NCBI RefSeq assembly: GCF_030246885.1 | Contig: NZ_CP126739.1 | Span: 2,108,001 to 2,172,000, forward strand | Reading direction: 5' to 3' | Source of the DNA: Microbacterium sp. zg-B185 | Lineage (GTDB): Bacteria > Actinomycetota > Actinomycetes > Actinomycetales > Microbacteriaceae | Length of the DNA: 64,000 nt | Shown: positions 25,271 to 33,401 of the stretch, piece after piece | Layout of the letters: each line of letters opens with the position of its first letter | How positions within the stretch are numbered: position 1 is the stretch's first letter | Position numbers and translations under genes: made by a program | The notes under the pieces: generated by a model | Told to the model about the DNA's origin: nothing | The model's input: the letters and a program-made list of their open reading frames with translations, nothing else | Database searches by the model: none

Positions 25271-25738
25271 ATGCGAGTCACTCCCCGCCGCCTGGCCTGG
25301 GGCATGAGCCTGTGGGCGCCGAACCTGTTCTCGGGCATCCGCGTCAAGCGCTTCGCCGACGACTGGACGAGCGCCACCGTAGAGCTTCACGTGAACGTCC
25401 TGACCCGCAACTACGTCAAGACGGCCTTCGGCGGCTCGATGTCGGCGATGACCGACCCGTACTTCTTCATGCTCGTGATGCACCAGCTAGGGCGCGAGTA
25501 CGTCGTCTGGGACAGCCGTGGTGAGATCGAGTTCGTGAAGCCCGGGCGCGGGGTGCTGACGGCGCACTTCGGAGTGCCACCGGGCAAGGCCGCCGAGCTG
25601 CGCGAGCGCGCGCGGGGCGGCGCCAAGGTGCTGGAGTGGTTCGAGACCGAGATCACGGATGCCTCGGGCGATGTCGTCGCGCGCGTACGGCGCCAGGTCT
25701 ACGTGCGCGAGAAGAAGCGCGTCACCCAGGCTGCATGA
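25271..25738 (+). CDS. DUF4442 hot-dog fold protein, putative thioesterase
   Basis: A 155-residue protein of the DUF4442/PaaI-like hot-dog superfamily. The conserved pattern is RNYVKTAFGGSMSAMTDPYFFMLVMHQLG, with the Asp near the expected catalytic position, followed by strands WDSRGEIEFVKPGRGVLTAHF and RVRRQVYVREKK. A thioesterase acting on acyl-CoA is the usual guess, and the substrate is unknown. The ATG at 25271 begins MRVTPRRLAWG. CACACT seven bases upstream is a weak -10 candidate. Confidence 0.85.
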   Translation: MRVTPRRLAWGMSLWAPNLFSGIRVKRFADDWTSATVELHVNVLTRNYVKTAFGGSMSAMTDPYFFMLVMHQLGREYVVWDSRGEIEFVKPGRGVLTAHFGVPPGKAAELRERARGGAKVLEWFETEITDASGDVVARVRRQVYVREKKRVTQAA

Positions 25739-25757
25739 CGGGTCGCGCCACGCTGCG

Positions 25758-26285
25758 TCAGCCCTCGACCGGAAGCCCCGTGTCGCGGACGAGGTAGATC
25801 CACGGGAATGCCCGGCATCCGACCTGCCAGCCCGCAGCCTCATCCGCCGCCAGAGACGTGCGCCACAGGATGCGGCGATGCTCCCACTGCGTGCCGGTGA
25901 AGACCATGCGATGCGACAGCATGCCCGCTTCGACGGTGTGCCATCCGGTCCGGCCGGCGATCTCGAGCTCAGCCATCTCGTCGAACGCGGTGATCGGACC
26001 GAGCCAGCGCTCCGTCTCGCCGGTGACCGCCGATTCGCTCTGCGCGCCGAAGCGCTGTTGCGCGGCCTGCCGCGTCATGCCGAGCTCTGCACCGATCAGC
26101 GCCCAGCTCGCCCCTCCGGCGCGCGCGGCGCTGACCGAGCGCTGCAGCAGCGTCCGCGCCTCCTCCTCGGCGCGAGCGCTCGCCGCGATGAGCGCCAGGT
26201 GGTCCGCTACGCGCAGCGTGCCCTCGTCATCGACCTGCGCGGCGGTGAGAATCGCCCGGCCCACGGCATCCGCGAGTTCGCTCAT
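25758..26285 (-). CDS. Putative helix-turn-helix DNA-binding protein
   Basis: A 175-residue protein. A helix-turn-helix is visible near residues 58-80 (ASWALIGAELGMTRQAAQQRFG), the pattern seen in small actinobacterial regulators that recognise repeated half-sites. The N-terminal helix (AEEEARTLLQRSVSAARAGG) may dimerise. The C-terminal 90 residues are beta-rich with several Trp and may form an effector or interaction domain. The ATG overlaps the stop of the membrane protein gene by four bases. The repeated TTGTCAA/TTGACAA sites upstream of that gene are candidate binding sites. Confidence 0.68.
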   Translation of the reverse strand: MSELADAVGRAILTAAQVDDEGTLRVADHLALIAASARAEEEARTLLQRSVSAARAGGASWALIGAELGMTRQAAQQRFGAQSESAVTGETERWLGPITAFDEMAELEIAGRTGWHTVEAGMLSHRMVFTGTQWEHRRILWRTSLAADEAAGWQVGCRAFPWIYLVRDTGLPVEG

Positions 26286-26536
26286 CGGTGGGCGTCCTGG
26301 CTGGGCAGCCAGGACGCGCGAGGACCGGCACGACGGATGCCGTTGCCGAAGCCCCAGAAGTACGCGCCGACGGCCATCAGTCCGATGCCGGCGCCCTGCA
26401 CGAGCCCTCCCCAGAATCCGCTCCACTCGAGCACTATGGCCACGAGGAGGAGGGCGGCGCCCGCGATGATCGCCGCGATCGCCCAGACGACGATGCGGCC
26501 GAAGACAGCCGACTTCTGGTTTCCGTTATCCGTCAT
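26282..26536 (-). CDS. Small membrane protein, two helices, partner of the HTH protein
   Basis: An 84-residue protein with two hydrophobic segments (about residues 15-38, FGRIVVWAIAAIIAGAALLL, and 42-63, WGGLVQGAGIGLMAVGAYFW). A short polar tail follows. No family was recognised. The start is ATG 26536, seven bases after TACCTT. A TTG at 26545 is in frame but overlaps that box. It overlaps the HTH gene by ATGA. It is the first gene of a two-gene operon whose promoter is covered by repeated TTGWCAA half-sites. Confidence 0.7.
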   Translation of the reverse strand: MTDNGNQKSAVFGRIVVWAIAAIIAGAALLLVAIVLEWSGFWGGLVQGAGIGLMAVGAYFWGFGNGIRRAGPRASWLPSQDAHR

Positions 26537-26538
26537 GG

Positions 26539-26586
26539 TTGTCAAGGTACGCTTGACAATCCCCTGCTGTCAACCTTCGATTGACA
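26539..26586 (-). promoter_or_regulatory. Promoter with four TTGWCAA half-sites
   Basis: Two inverted repeats: TTGTCAAG (26539-26546) with CTTGACAA (26552-26559), and TGTCAA (26568-26573) with TTGACA (26581-26586). On the minus strand one TTGACA is also a consensus -35 box, 18 bases before TACCTT, which is seven bases before the ATG at 26536. A regulator bound here would block the promoter. Confidence 0.65.
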
Positions 26587-26823
26587 ACCGCCCCGGGAGG
26601 GGTCCCGTACGGGATGGCGTACGCGAGCCCGCACCCACGCTCCCTACGGCATCCCTCACGTCTTTCACCATCTGGGGCGAGCCGCCCCGGGGCGTCCTCG
26701 CGGGTCATTCGGGTTCGCTTACCAACCTGTCCCGACCAAGCCCGACGCCCCGCCCAGCGGGCATACGGCGGTCGCAGCCCTCATAGGTGAGGCGCGGCCG
26801 CGGTGAAAGGTCAGGGGTGAGAG

Positions 26824-28113
26824 TCACGTCAGGGGTTTGATCTCCAGCGTGCCCACCTCTGCCCCGGCAGGCACCGTCGCGAAGGCGGAGTAGCCGTCGG
26901 ATGCCGCGCGGTCCAGGAGTGCCTTGAGGTTCTTGGTCCGGTGCTCCAGACGCACCCGCGCTCCCCCGGCGACGAGCGCGGCCTTGTGGGCGAGCAGCTC
27001 CGGCGGGGGCACGTCACGGTCGTGGACGAGCACGACGGATACTCCGGCGGCGTCATCGGCGGTCTGGAGGAGGTCCACGATCCGCTCGAAGCCGATCGAG
27101 AAGCCGACCGCCGGAACGTCCTGACCGAGGAACCGGCCGATCATGCCGTCGTAGCGCCCGCCCCCGCCGAGCGAATAGTCCACCGACGGGTGCGCGAGCT
27201 CGAAGATCGTGCCGGTGTAGTACCCCATCCCGCGCACGAGGAAAGGATCGAACACGAGCGGGATGCGCGCGTCGCCTGGCGCGCGGGCGGCCGACACCGC
27301 GTCGCCGATGGCCACCAGATCCGACACGATCGCGTCGGGTGCACCGTCGGGCAGGACGCTGCGGATCGGCCGCTCTCCGTACGGGTCGTACTCCACCAGC
27401 GGGGGCCGGTGCAGGAATCCGGAGAACTCCTCCACCGCATCGGGCGTCGCGCCGCGCTCCCGGAGCTCCCCGATCACCCCACCCGGCCCCATCTTGTCCA
27501 GCTTGTCGATCGTGATGAGCACGCCCGGCCGCTCCTCGGCGGTGAACCCGAAGCCGTCGAGCATCCAATCCAGCATCCGGCGGTCGTTGATCCGCACGGT
27601 GGCGCCGTCCAGACCCAGGGCGTCGACCGCGTCGAGCGTCGCGACGATCAATTCCGCCTCGGCACGGGGTGACGCATCGCCCAGGATGTCGATGTCGCAC
27701 TGGACGAACTGGCGATACCGGCCCTTCTGCGGCCGTTCGGCCCGCCACACCGGCGCGATCTGAACGGCGCGGAACACGGCGGGCAGCTCGGCGCGGTGGC
27801 TGGCGTAGAACCTGGCCAGCGGCACCGTCAGGTCGTAGCGGAGGCCGAGGTCGGCCAGCGCTGCCGGGTCATCGGCCGCGGCGCGGATCGCGTCCGCGTC
27901 CAGCCCGCGCTTGAGCACGTTGTAGGCGAGCTTCTCGTTATCGCCGCCGATTCCGGCGTGCAGACGGGAGTACTCCTCCATCACCGGGGTCTCGATCTCG
28001 TCGAAGCCGTGCGCGCGATAGCGCTCCCGGATGACGGAGAGAACGCGCTCGCGGCGCGCTTTCTCGGCGGGAAGGAAGTCGCGCATGCCGCGAGGAGGGT
28101 TGACCGATGCCAC
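26824..28113 (-). CDS. hisS: Histidyl-tRNA synthetase
   Basis: A 429-residue class II aminoacyl-tRNA synthetase that charges tRNA-His. Visible motifs are N-terminal PPRGMRDFLP, motif 2 (FRAVQIAPVWRAERPQKGRYRQFVQCDID), the histidine-specific LVRGMGYYTGTIFELAH and motif 3 GFSIGFERIVDLL. A C-terminal anticodon-binding domain follows (VVLVHDRDVPPPELLAHKAALV). The GTG at 28113 lies four bases after the mazG stop codon, so the two are likely co-transcribed. Over 200 bases of GC-rich non-coding sequence follow the stop codon. Confidence 0.97.
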   Translation of the reverse strand: MASVNPPRGMRDFLPAEKARRERVLSVIRERYRAHGFDEIETPVMEEYSRLHAGIGGDNEKLAYNVLKRGLDADAIRAAADDPAALADLGLRYDLTVPLARFYASHRAELPAVFRAVQIAPVWRAERPQKGRYRQFVQCDIDILGDASPRAEAELIVATLDAVDALGLDGATVRINDRRMLDWMLDGFGFTAEERPGVLITIDKLDKMGPGGVIGELRERGATPDAVEEFSGFLHRPPLVEYDPYGERPIRSVLPDGAPDAIVSDLVAIGDAVSAARAPGDARIPLVFDPFLVRGMGYYTGTIFELAHPSVDYSLGGGGRYDGMIGRFLGQDVPAVGFSIGFERIVDLLQTADDAAGVSVVLVHDRDVPPPELLAHKAALVAGGARVRLEHRTKNLKALLDRAASDGYSAFATVPAGAEVGTLEIKPLT

Positions 28114-28117
28114 GCCC

Positions 28118-28843
28118 CTATTGTCCCAGGTCCGCCTCGGCGTCCCGCACCGCGGACTGCAGCGTGCGCAGACGCTCGCGCAGCGCGCGTTCGGCGTCCC
28201 ACCCGTTCGCGCGCGCCACGGCGACCAGCCCCAGCAGTGCCTCACCCAGCTCGGCCTCCGAGCGCGGACCGGCGGCGACGGCATCCGCTGCCGTCAGGCC
28301 CACACCGACCCCCACCGCGGACGCCTTGCCGATCAGCTTCTGGGCGAGCGCCAGCGACGGCATCCGCTGTGAGACGCCGTCCAGCACGCTCGTGCGCTCG
28401 TGCTTCTCCGCCGCTTTGGCGGCGTTCCACAGCACGAGGACCTGCTCCGGCGTCTCCGCCACCTCGCCGGCGAACACATGCGGATGCCGGTGCACCATCT
28501 TCTCGGTCAGGCTGCGCGCGACGTCGTCGATGTCGAACGGATCCTCCGGATGACGTGCGGCGATCTCGGCGTGGAACAGAACTTGCCAGAGCAGGTCGCC
28601 CAGTTCCTCGCGCAGCTCGGCGCGCGAACCGTTCTCGACGGCATCGATCAGCTCGGCGCTCTCCTCCACCAGGTAGGGCACGAGCGCACGGTGATCGACC
28701 TGCTGCGTCCAGACGCACCGGTCGCGCACCGCGTGCATCGTCTCCGCCGCATTGCGGAGCGGATCGCCGCCGCGGCGCGGATCCGGCGCGCGGTCGCCAC
28801 GGCCGGGCTCAGGGATGGTGGGCTGGGGGAAAGCATCGGTCAC
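28118..28843 (-). CDS. mazG: MazG family nucleoside triphosphate pyrophosphohydrolase
   Basis: A 241-residue all-alpha NTP pyrophosphohydrolase that removes non-canonical or oxidised nucleoside triphosphates. The magnesium-binding pattern YLVEESAELIDAVENGSRAELREELGDLLWQVLFHA has the EExxE and ExxD acidic residues. The second half resembles the weaker second MazG region. The about 30 N-terminal residues are Pro/Arg-rich. The GTG at 28843 overlaps the nhaA stop (GTGA), and hisS follows four bases after the stop. Confidence 0.93.
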   Translation of the reverse strand: MTDAFPQPTIPEPGRGDRAPDPRRGGDPLRNAAETMHAVRDRCVWTQQVDHRALVPYLVEESAELIDAVENGSRAELREELGDLLWQVLFHAEIAARHPEDPFDIDDVARSLTEKMVHRHPHVFAGEVAETPEQVLVLWNAAKAAEKHERTSVLDGVSQRMPSLALAQKLIGKASAVGVGVGLTAADAVAAGPRSEAELGEALLGLVAVARANGWDAERALRERLRTLQSAVRDAEADLGQ

Positions 28844-30009
28844 GCGGGAGCCTCCGTCGGGGTCGCGGCGGCGAGGCGCCGGTAGTGGCGGGCGCGCCAT
28901 GAGACGAGCACTCCGGAGAGCACGAGGGCGACCATCGACCCGGCCAGGACGCCCAGGATCGCCTCGTCGCGCACCAGCGGCGAGTCGGCGAAGGCCAGGT
29001 TCGCCAGAAGCAGCGACACGGTGAAGCCGATGCCGCCCAGCGCTCCCGCAGCGACCAGGTCGCCGAGCGGCAGCTTCTGGTCGCGGTCGCCCGCCCCGAT
29101 CCGCTGCGCCGCCCACCCCGCCCCGACGATGCCGATGATCTTTCCCAGCGGCAGTGCGACCAGGATCGCCCAGAACGCCGGGGACAGCTGGGAGGCCGCC
29201 ACCTGCGGGATCGGCACCAGCGCGGCCGCGAACGCGAAGATCGGGAGCACGAGCGCATTCACCCACGGCTCGATCGCGTGGCGCACCCGCAGGGCAGGCG
29301 TCTGCGCCATCGCCAGCCCCAGGAGCACTCCGGCGATCGTGGCGTGCACCCCCGAGGCGAGCACCAGCACCCAGGTGGCGGCGGCCAGGAGGACGAGCAG
29401 CACGACGACCAGCGCTCGCGCTCGGGTGTCGAGCACACGACTCAGGATCGCGAAGGCGACGACCGCGAGAAGCGCCAAGGCGAGCATGCCGAAATTCACA
29501 TCCGTCGCGAACAGCACCGCTATGAACACGATCCCCACGATGTCGTCGAGGATTGCAAGCGCGAGCAGGAACACCCGTACCGTCGAGGGCAGGCCGCGTC
29601 CGAAGACAGCCAGCACGCCGAGGGCGAAGGCGATGTCCGTGGCCGTCGGGATCGGCCAGCCCTCCTCGACACCGCTGCCGGCCGCGATCGCCAGATAGAT
29701 GCCGATCGGAATGAGCACTCCGCCGGCCGCGGCGATCGCCGGCTGTATCGCGCGCCGGAAACTGCGCAGCTCGCCCCGTGTCAGCTCGTACTGCAGCTCG
29801 ACGGACACGGCGAAGAAGAAGATCGCGAGCAGCCCATCCGACACCCAGTGCGCGAGCGAGAGGTCCGCGACTGTTCCGGGGATTCCGACGTGCGTCAGCG
29901 AGAACTGGATGACCGCAGCGCCGATCGGCGAGTTGGCGACGATGAGGCCGGCGATCGCGGCCAGCAGCAACAGGATCGCGGGAAAGCGCACGGACCGCAG
30001 CAGTGCCAT
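28840..30009 (-). CDS. nhaA: Na+/H+ antiporter NhaA
   Basis: A 389-residue sodium/proton antiporter with about 12 hydrophobic segments. It exchanges internal Na+ for external H+ and supports pH and salt homeostasis. The ion-binding aspartates are present as Asp155-Asp156 in ALAILDDIVGIVF, with the preceding PTATDIAFALGVLAVFGRGLP and the early FFFAVSVELQYELTRGELR motif. The ATG at 30009 has GGAG upstream. A TAGCAT -10 box at 30094-30099 predicts a leader of about 80 bases. The 3' end is coupled to mazG. Confidence 0.95.
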   Translation of the reverse strand: MALLRSVRFPAILLLLAAIAGLIVANSPIGAAVIQFSLTHVGIPGTVADLSLAHWVSDGLLAIFFFAVSVELQYELTRGELRSFRRAIQPAIAAAGGVLIPIGIYLAIAAGSGVEEGWPIPTATDIAFALGVLAVFGRGLPSTVRVFLLALAILDDIVGIVFIAVLFATDVNFGMLALALLAVVAFAILSRVLDTRARALVVVLLVLLAAATWVLVLASGVHATIAGVLLGLAMAQTPALRVRHAIEPWVNALVLPIFAFAAALVPIPQVAASQLSPAFWAILVALPLGKIIGIVGAGWAAQRIGAGDRDQKLPLGDLVAAGALGGIGFTVSLLLANLAFADSPLVRDEAILGVLAGSMVALVLSGVLVSWRARHYRRLAAATPTEAPA

Positions 30010-30183
30010 GGTTCTCCGTCCGGTCCGAGGCGAGCTCGTCCGCCGCCGCGCCGATCCAGGTGCGGGCGTCGAGCACTCGACGCATCGCCATCATGCTACC
30101 CAGCGGCGGACGCGATCCTTCCGCCGGTCTGCAGAACACCGGCTGACGGGCGCGTCGCTGCCGGGCTGTTCCCTCGGCGCGGG

Positions 30184-30189
30184 TACTTT
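30184..30189 (+). promoter_or_regulatory. -10 box of the small CxxC protein gene, leaderless type
   Basis: TACTTT lies seven bases before the ATG at 30197. Confidence 0.5.
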
Positions 30190-30196
30190 GGGCGCC

Positions 30197-30394
30197 ATGA
30201 CCAGGACATGGGACGACACCGGCGTGGCCACGCAGCTCACCGAGACGTGCCCGGTGTGCGAATCGACCCGGGTGCGTGAACGGGAGCATGACTGGTTCGT
30301 GCTGGAACTCGAACGCGGCGACGAAGTGCGTAGGGAAAGCAGCGACGTCGATGTCGAGTTCAGCTGCGCAGCCTGTGCATCGCGCTGGCGCTGA
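30197..30394 (+). CDS. Small two-CxxC (zinc-ribbon-like) protein
   Basis: A 65-residue protein with one CxxC near the N-terminus (ETCPVCESTRV) and another at the C-terminus (FSCAACASRWR), bracketing an acidic middle (LELERGDEVRRESSDVDVE). The pairs probably bind one zinc. Small proteins of this kind are common in Microbacteriaceae but have no assigned function. The ATG at 30197 is supported by TACTTT seven bases upstream and by the position of the first CxxC. It is divergent from nhaA. Confidence 0.68.
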   Translation: MTRTWDDTGVATQLTETCPVCESTRVREREHDWFVLELERGDEVRRESSDVDVEFSCAACASRWR

Positions 30395-30430
30395 GCCCTC
30401 GGCATCCGACACCGCCGCAGCGTCGGCTCG

Positions 30431-31030
30431 TCAGTCCAGCCGGATGTCGCGCTCGTGGCGGGCGAGGCTGCGTCCGTAGCGCTCGGTGAGCTGGATCATC
30501 AGGTCGGGGGTCTCGCGGTCGAGGCCGAACACGTAGCCGGGGAAGTCCAGCTCCTTCTGCGCCGCCCAGATCTCCTCGTGCCGTTCGGGGGGCAGGATCA
30601 GCGCCGGATCTCCCACCGCGACCCACCCGATCGGAACCACGCTGTGCGGCGGCAGCACGGAGCGCAGATGCACGACGGCGTTGATGCGCACCTCGCTGCG
30701 CTCGCCGATGCGCGCGCCGTTGAAGACGCGGGTGCCGGTGGCCAGGAACACCTCCTCGCCGATCGTCGCGCCCGAGATGCTCGCCATCGGGCCGACCAGC
30801 GTGTGCGCGCCGATGTGGACCGCGTTGGTGGCGCTCGCCCGGATCAGGGCGTTCTCCATCACGATGACGTTCGCAGCGAGGGTGATCGGGCCTCCCTCGG
30901 CTGTGATGACGGCGCCGTGCAGCACCTGGCAGTCCGCGCCGATCTGGACGTCGCCGCTGATGACGGCGGTCGGCGCGATCACCGCGTCGGGATGGATGCG
31001 GGGCTTGGCCCCGAGATGCTCGAACTGCAC
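30431..31030 (-). CDS. Gamma carbonic anhydrase-like hexapeptide-repeat protein
   Basis: A 199-residue left-handed beta-helix protein with repeating hexapeptides (IHPDAVIAPTAVISGDVQIG and later IGEEVFLATGTRVFNGARIG), then a C-terminal helical segment. The fold matches the gamma carbonic anhydrase/YrdA/PaaY group. Zinc-binding histidines appear at VLHGAVI, AVHIGAHTLVG and VHLRSVL but do not line up perfectly with Cam, so activity is uncertain. The GTG at 31030 has GAGGAGG six bases upstream. Confidence 0.82.
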   Translation of the reverse strand: MQFEHLGAKPRIHPDAVIAPTAVISGDVQIGADCQVLHGAVITAEGGPITLAANVIVMENALIRASATNAVHIGAHTLVGPMASISGATIGEEVFLATGTRVFNGARIGERSEVRINAVVHLRSVLPPHSVVPIGWVAVGDPALILPPERHEEIWAAQKELDFPGYVFGLDRETPDLMIQLTERYGRSLARHERDIRLD

Positions 31031-31237
31031 GCGTGTCCTCCTCGATCAGGGTCAGCGTAGCGCCGACGTGTCGGCGACTCCGCGGATTGCGGCGTGACTG
31101 TTCGCCTGCATGTTCGATACTGAGCAGGCCCAGCTCCCCGATCGGACCGCATTCCTTCGTATCTCTATGCTATTATGGAGGCAACGAAGCGCACGTGCCC
31201 AACAGCGCAGAACCGGCAGAACCGATGTGGAGATCCC

Positions 31238-32593
31238 ATGGGGCACGTGGTCGGCAGCGACGGACCCGGGGCGTGGAGAGAACTCGACGACCTCGTCACC
31301 CGGGTCGTCGAGAATCGCGCCGCGATCGCTTCGCTTCAGGCCGACGAAGCATCACTCCTGGCAGATGCCGTCGACCTCATGATCTCCCGCACCGAAGAGC
31401 GCCGGGTCGAGGGCCGCCCGCGGACTGACAGCGACCTGCCGCTTCGCGAGATCTGCGCGGAGCTCGGCGCCGCCATGCGGATGAGCGATCGAACCGTTCA
31501 GGCTCGCATCGGCGACGCGACCACACTCCTGACCTCCTTCCGAGCGACCCACGATGCGGGGAGGGCCGGCCTGATCGACGCTGGACACGTGGCGGCGATT
31601 CGCGACGCGGGAGCAGGGATCGCCGATGCTGCGGAACGCGCCCGTTACGAACGTCAGATGCTCGAGGCTGCAGCACACGAAAGCCCCGGGCGGCTGCGTG
31701 TTCTCGGACGAGTGGTGGCGGCACGCATCGACCCCGCATCCATCGATGAACGTCACCGCGTGGCGCGGGCGAGTCGTGACGTGCGCGTGATCGGTCTTGA
31801 GGACGGCATGGCGCGCCTGATCGCGGATCTCCCGGCGGTGCCGGCGTACGCGATCTGGGACCGGCTCACCCAGATGGCGCACACCGTGCGCGACCCGGGC
31901 CTCGCCGCGCCTGATATCTGCGCGGACGACCCGTGCACCGTGGGCGCTTCCGCGAATCCACCCCCGCTCGACTGTCGCTCGATAGGCGAGCTGCGGGCCG
32001 ACATCCTCGCCGATATCCTCCTGACCGCGACGCCGACCGCCCACGGCGACCGGGATGCGCTCGCCGCGATCTGCGGCCGGGTTCAGGTGATCGTCCCCGT
32101 TCTGACAGCGGCCGGCCTCAGTGACCAGCCCGCACTCCTGGCCGGTCAGGGGCCCATCGACTCCGCGACCGCGCGACGACTTGCTGCAGACGCTCCCGGC
32201 TGGGACCGCGTGATGATCCACCCGCACACGGGGATACCGCTCGCCGTCGACCGCTACCGTCCGAGCGCCGAACTCCGCCGGTTTCTGGCCGTGCGCGATG
32301 AGCACTGCCGGTTCCCCGGATGCCGGATGCCGGTGTGGCGCTGTGATCTGGATCACACGACCGATGCCGCGCGCGGCGGAGTGACCAGCCATGAGAACCT
32401 GGCGAACCTGTGCCGCCGTCACCACACTCTCAAGCACGCCTCGGAGTGGAAGGTCACGCAGGTCGGTAGCGGCGTCCTGGAGTGGACGAGCCCGACGCTG
32501 CGTCGCTACACCGACCGGCCACCGAGTACCGTCAGCTTCGTACCGGAATCCGCCTTCGCGCTGTCGCCCGACGGCGTCCCACCGCCCTTCTGA
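31238..32593 (+). CDS. DUF222 / HNH endonuclease domain protein (REP13E12-like)
   Basis: A 451-residue protein. The N-terminal about 300 residues are the helical DUF222 domain. The C-terminal HNH nuclease motif is complete: HCRFPGCRMPVWRCDLDHTTDAARGG, then NLANLCRRHHTLKH. This architecture is the actinobacterial 13E12 repeat family, usually present in several copies per genome in Microbacteriaceae. The biological role is unknown, and some are linked to mobile DNA. ATG 31238 is preceded by GGAG with a five-base gap. An in-frame ATG at 31175 is possible. A TATGCT/TATTAT region near 31165 is the likely -10. Confidence 0.88.
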   Translation: MGHVVGSDGPGAWRELDDLVTRVVENRAAIASLQADEASLLADAVDLMISRTEERRVEGRPRTDSDLPLREICAELGAAMRMSDRTVQARIGDATTLLTSFRATHDAGRAGLIDAGHVAAIRDAGAGIADAAERARYERQMLEAAAHESPGRLRVLGRVVAARIDPASIDERHRVARASRDVRVIGLEDGMARLIADLPAVPAYAIWDRLTQMAHTVRDPGLAAPDICADDPCTVGASANPPPLDCRSIGELRADILADILLTATPTAHGDRDALAAICGRVQVIVPVLTAAGLSDQPALLAGQGPIDSATARRLAADAPGWDRVMIHPHTGIPLAVDRYRPSAELRRFLAVRDEHCRFPGCRMPVWRCDLDHTTDAARGGVTSHENLANLCRRHHTLKHASEWKVTQVGSGVLEWTSPTLRRYTDRPPSTVSFVPESAFALSPDGVPPPF

Positions 32594-32603
32594 GCGGATG
32601 CGT

Positions 32604-32622
32604 CAGGCCGCACCTCGGCCTG
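32604..32622. terminator. Hairpin between convergent genes
   Basis: CAGGCCG and CGGCCTG arms around CACCT, 11 bases after the DUF222/HNH stop codon. It could serve both strands. Confidence 0.45.
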
Positions 32623-32651
32623 CGACCCCCGCTCGCGCTCGGCTCTCAATC

Positions 32652-33359
32652 TCAGCGCACCTTGCGGGGCTGCTTCAGGCCGAGCATGTACGGCATCCCC
32701 TGGCCCACCGCCGCAAACGTGCTCCCCAGGCGCGCGCGCCAGGACGCCGCGCGCGGCGGCGGCAGCGTTCCGTCCAGGTCCGCGACGTCGACGAAGTACG
32801 CGCGGACCGTTCCGATCCCTTCGAGGTTCGGGGAGATCTCGCGCACGGGCTCCGGAAACGACGCCTCGTCCGTGCGGTAGAGCTCCTCGGAGATCAGAAC
32901 GTACTCGGGGATGTCGACCGAGTTCTTCAGCAGACGATGCACGAGGATCACGTCGATGCCGACGAGTTTGATCCGCCCCCGGATCGTCTGGGTGGCCACC
33001 TCGCCGACGTGCGCCACGAACTTGAGCTTCAGTTCGGCCGCCTCGCGGCAGCCCACGCAGGGGCACAGGTTGGCCGCGACGTACTGCCGCTCGAGGTGGA
33101 AGGCTCGATGCATGGCCACGGCCACGTGAAGGATGTCGGTGATCGTCGTGTCGGGATCGCGCGCACCGGTCGGGCGCGAGAGGAACGCGGCGTCGCCTTC
33201 GATCTCGACCAGATCGAAGCCGCGCGCTGCCTCGATCATCCGTTCCAGCATCCGAGCGGTATTGACCTCGGCGTGTGCAAGCGTCAATCGATGCGAACCC
33301 ATGTACTGGGTGTACCCGCCGATATCGGCGATCAGCAGCGCCGCGCGCTCGGATGTCAT
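32652..33359 (-). CDS. DUF2652 / class III nucleotidyl cyclase-like protein
   Basis: A 235-residue protein resembling the class III adenylate/guanylate cyclase catalytic fold. The first metal aspartate is Asp12 in LLIADIGGYTQYM and the second is Asp56 in VEIEGDAAF. The segment matching the transition-state motif reads GIDVILVHRLLK: the Arg is present but the usual Asn is replaced, so activity may be altered. A CPCVGC cluster (Cys99, 101, 104) could bind metal. It lies 42 bases downstream of the MFS gene with a cyclic-nucleotide-binding domain, suggesting a functional pair. ATG 33359 has GAGG close upstream. Confidence 0.78.
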   Translation of the reverse strand: MTSERAALLIADIGGYTQYMGSHRLTLAHAEVNTARMLERMIEAARGFDLVEIEGDAAFLSRPTGARDPDTTITDILHVAVAMHRAFHLERQYVAANLCPCVGCREAAELKLKFVAHVGEVATQTIRGRIKLVGIDVILVHRLLKNSVDIPEYVLISEELYRTDEASFPEPVREISPNLEGIGTVRAYFVDVADLDGTLPPPRAASWRARLGSTFAAVGQGMPYMLGLKQPRKVR

Positions 33360-33401
33360 GCCTCACAATCCCATCAACGCCCGGGTATCTCAACAGGGGA
33401 T

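Noticed and set aside
26587..26823. Possible structured RNA downstream of hisS
   Set aside because: The stretch is GC-rich with short inverted repeats, and I compared it by eye with SRP RNA, tmRNA and RNase P RNA cores without finding their conserved sequences. I see no gene in it.
30010..30120. Leader peptide for nhaA starting after TAGCAT
   Set aside because: The frame runs on into nhaA out of phase without a stop near the start codon, so it does not look like a leader ORF.
31238..32593. DUF222/HNH gene as an intein or group II intron homing nuclease
   Set aside because: It has the standard stand-alone DUF222-HNH layout, with no splicing motifs and no interrupted host gene.
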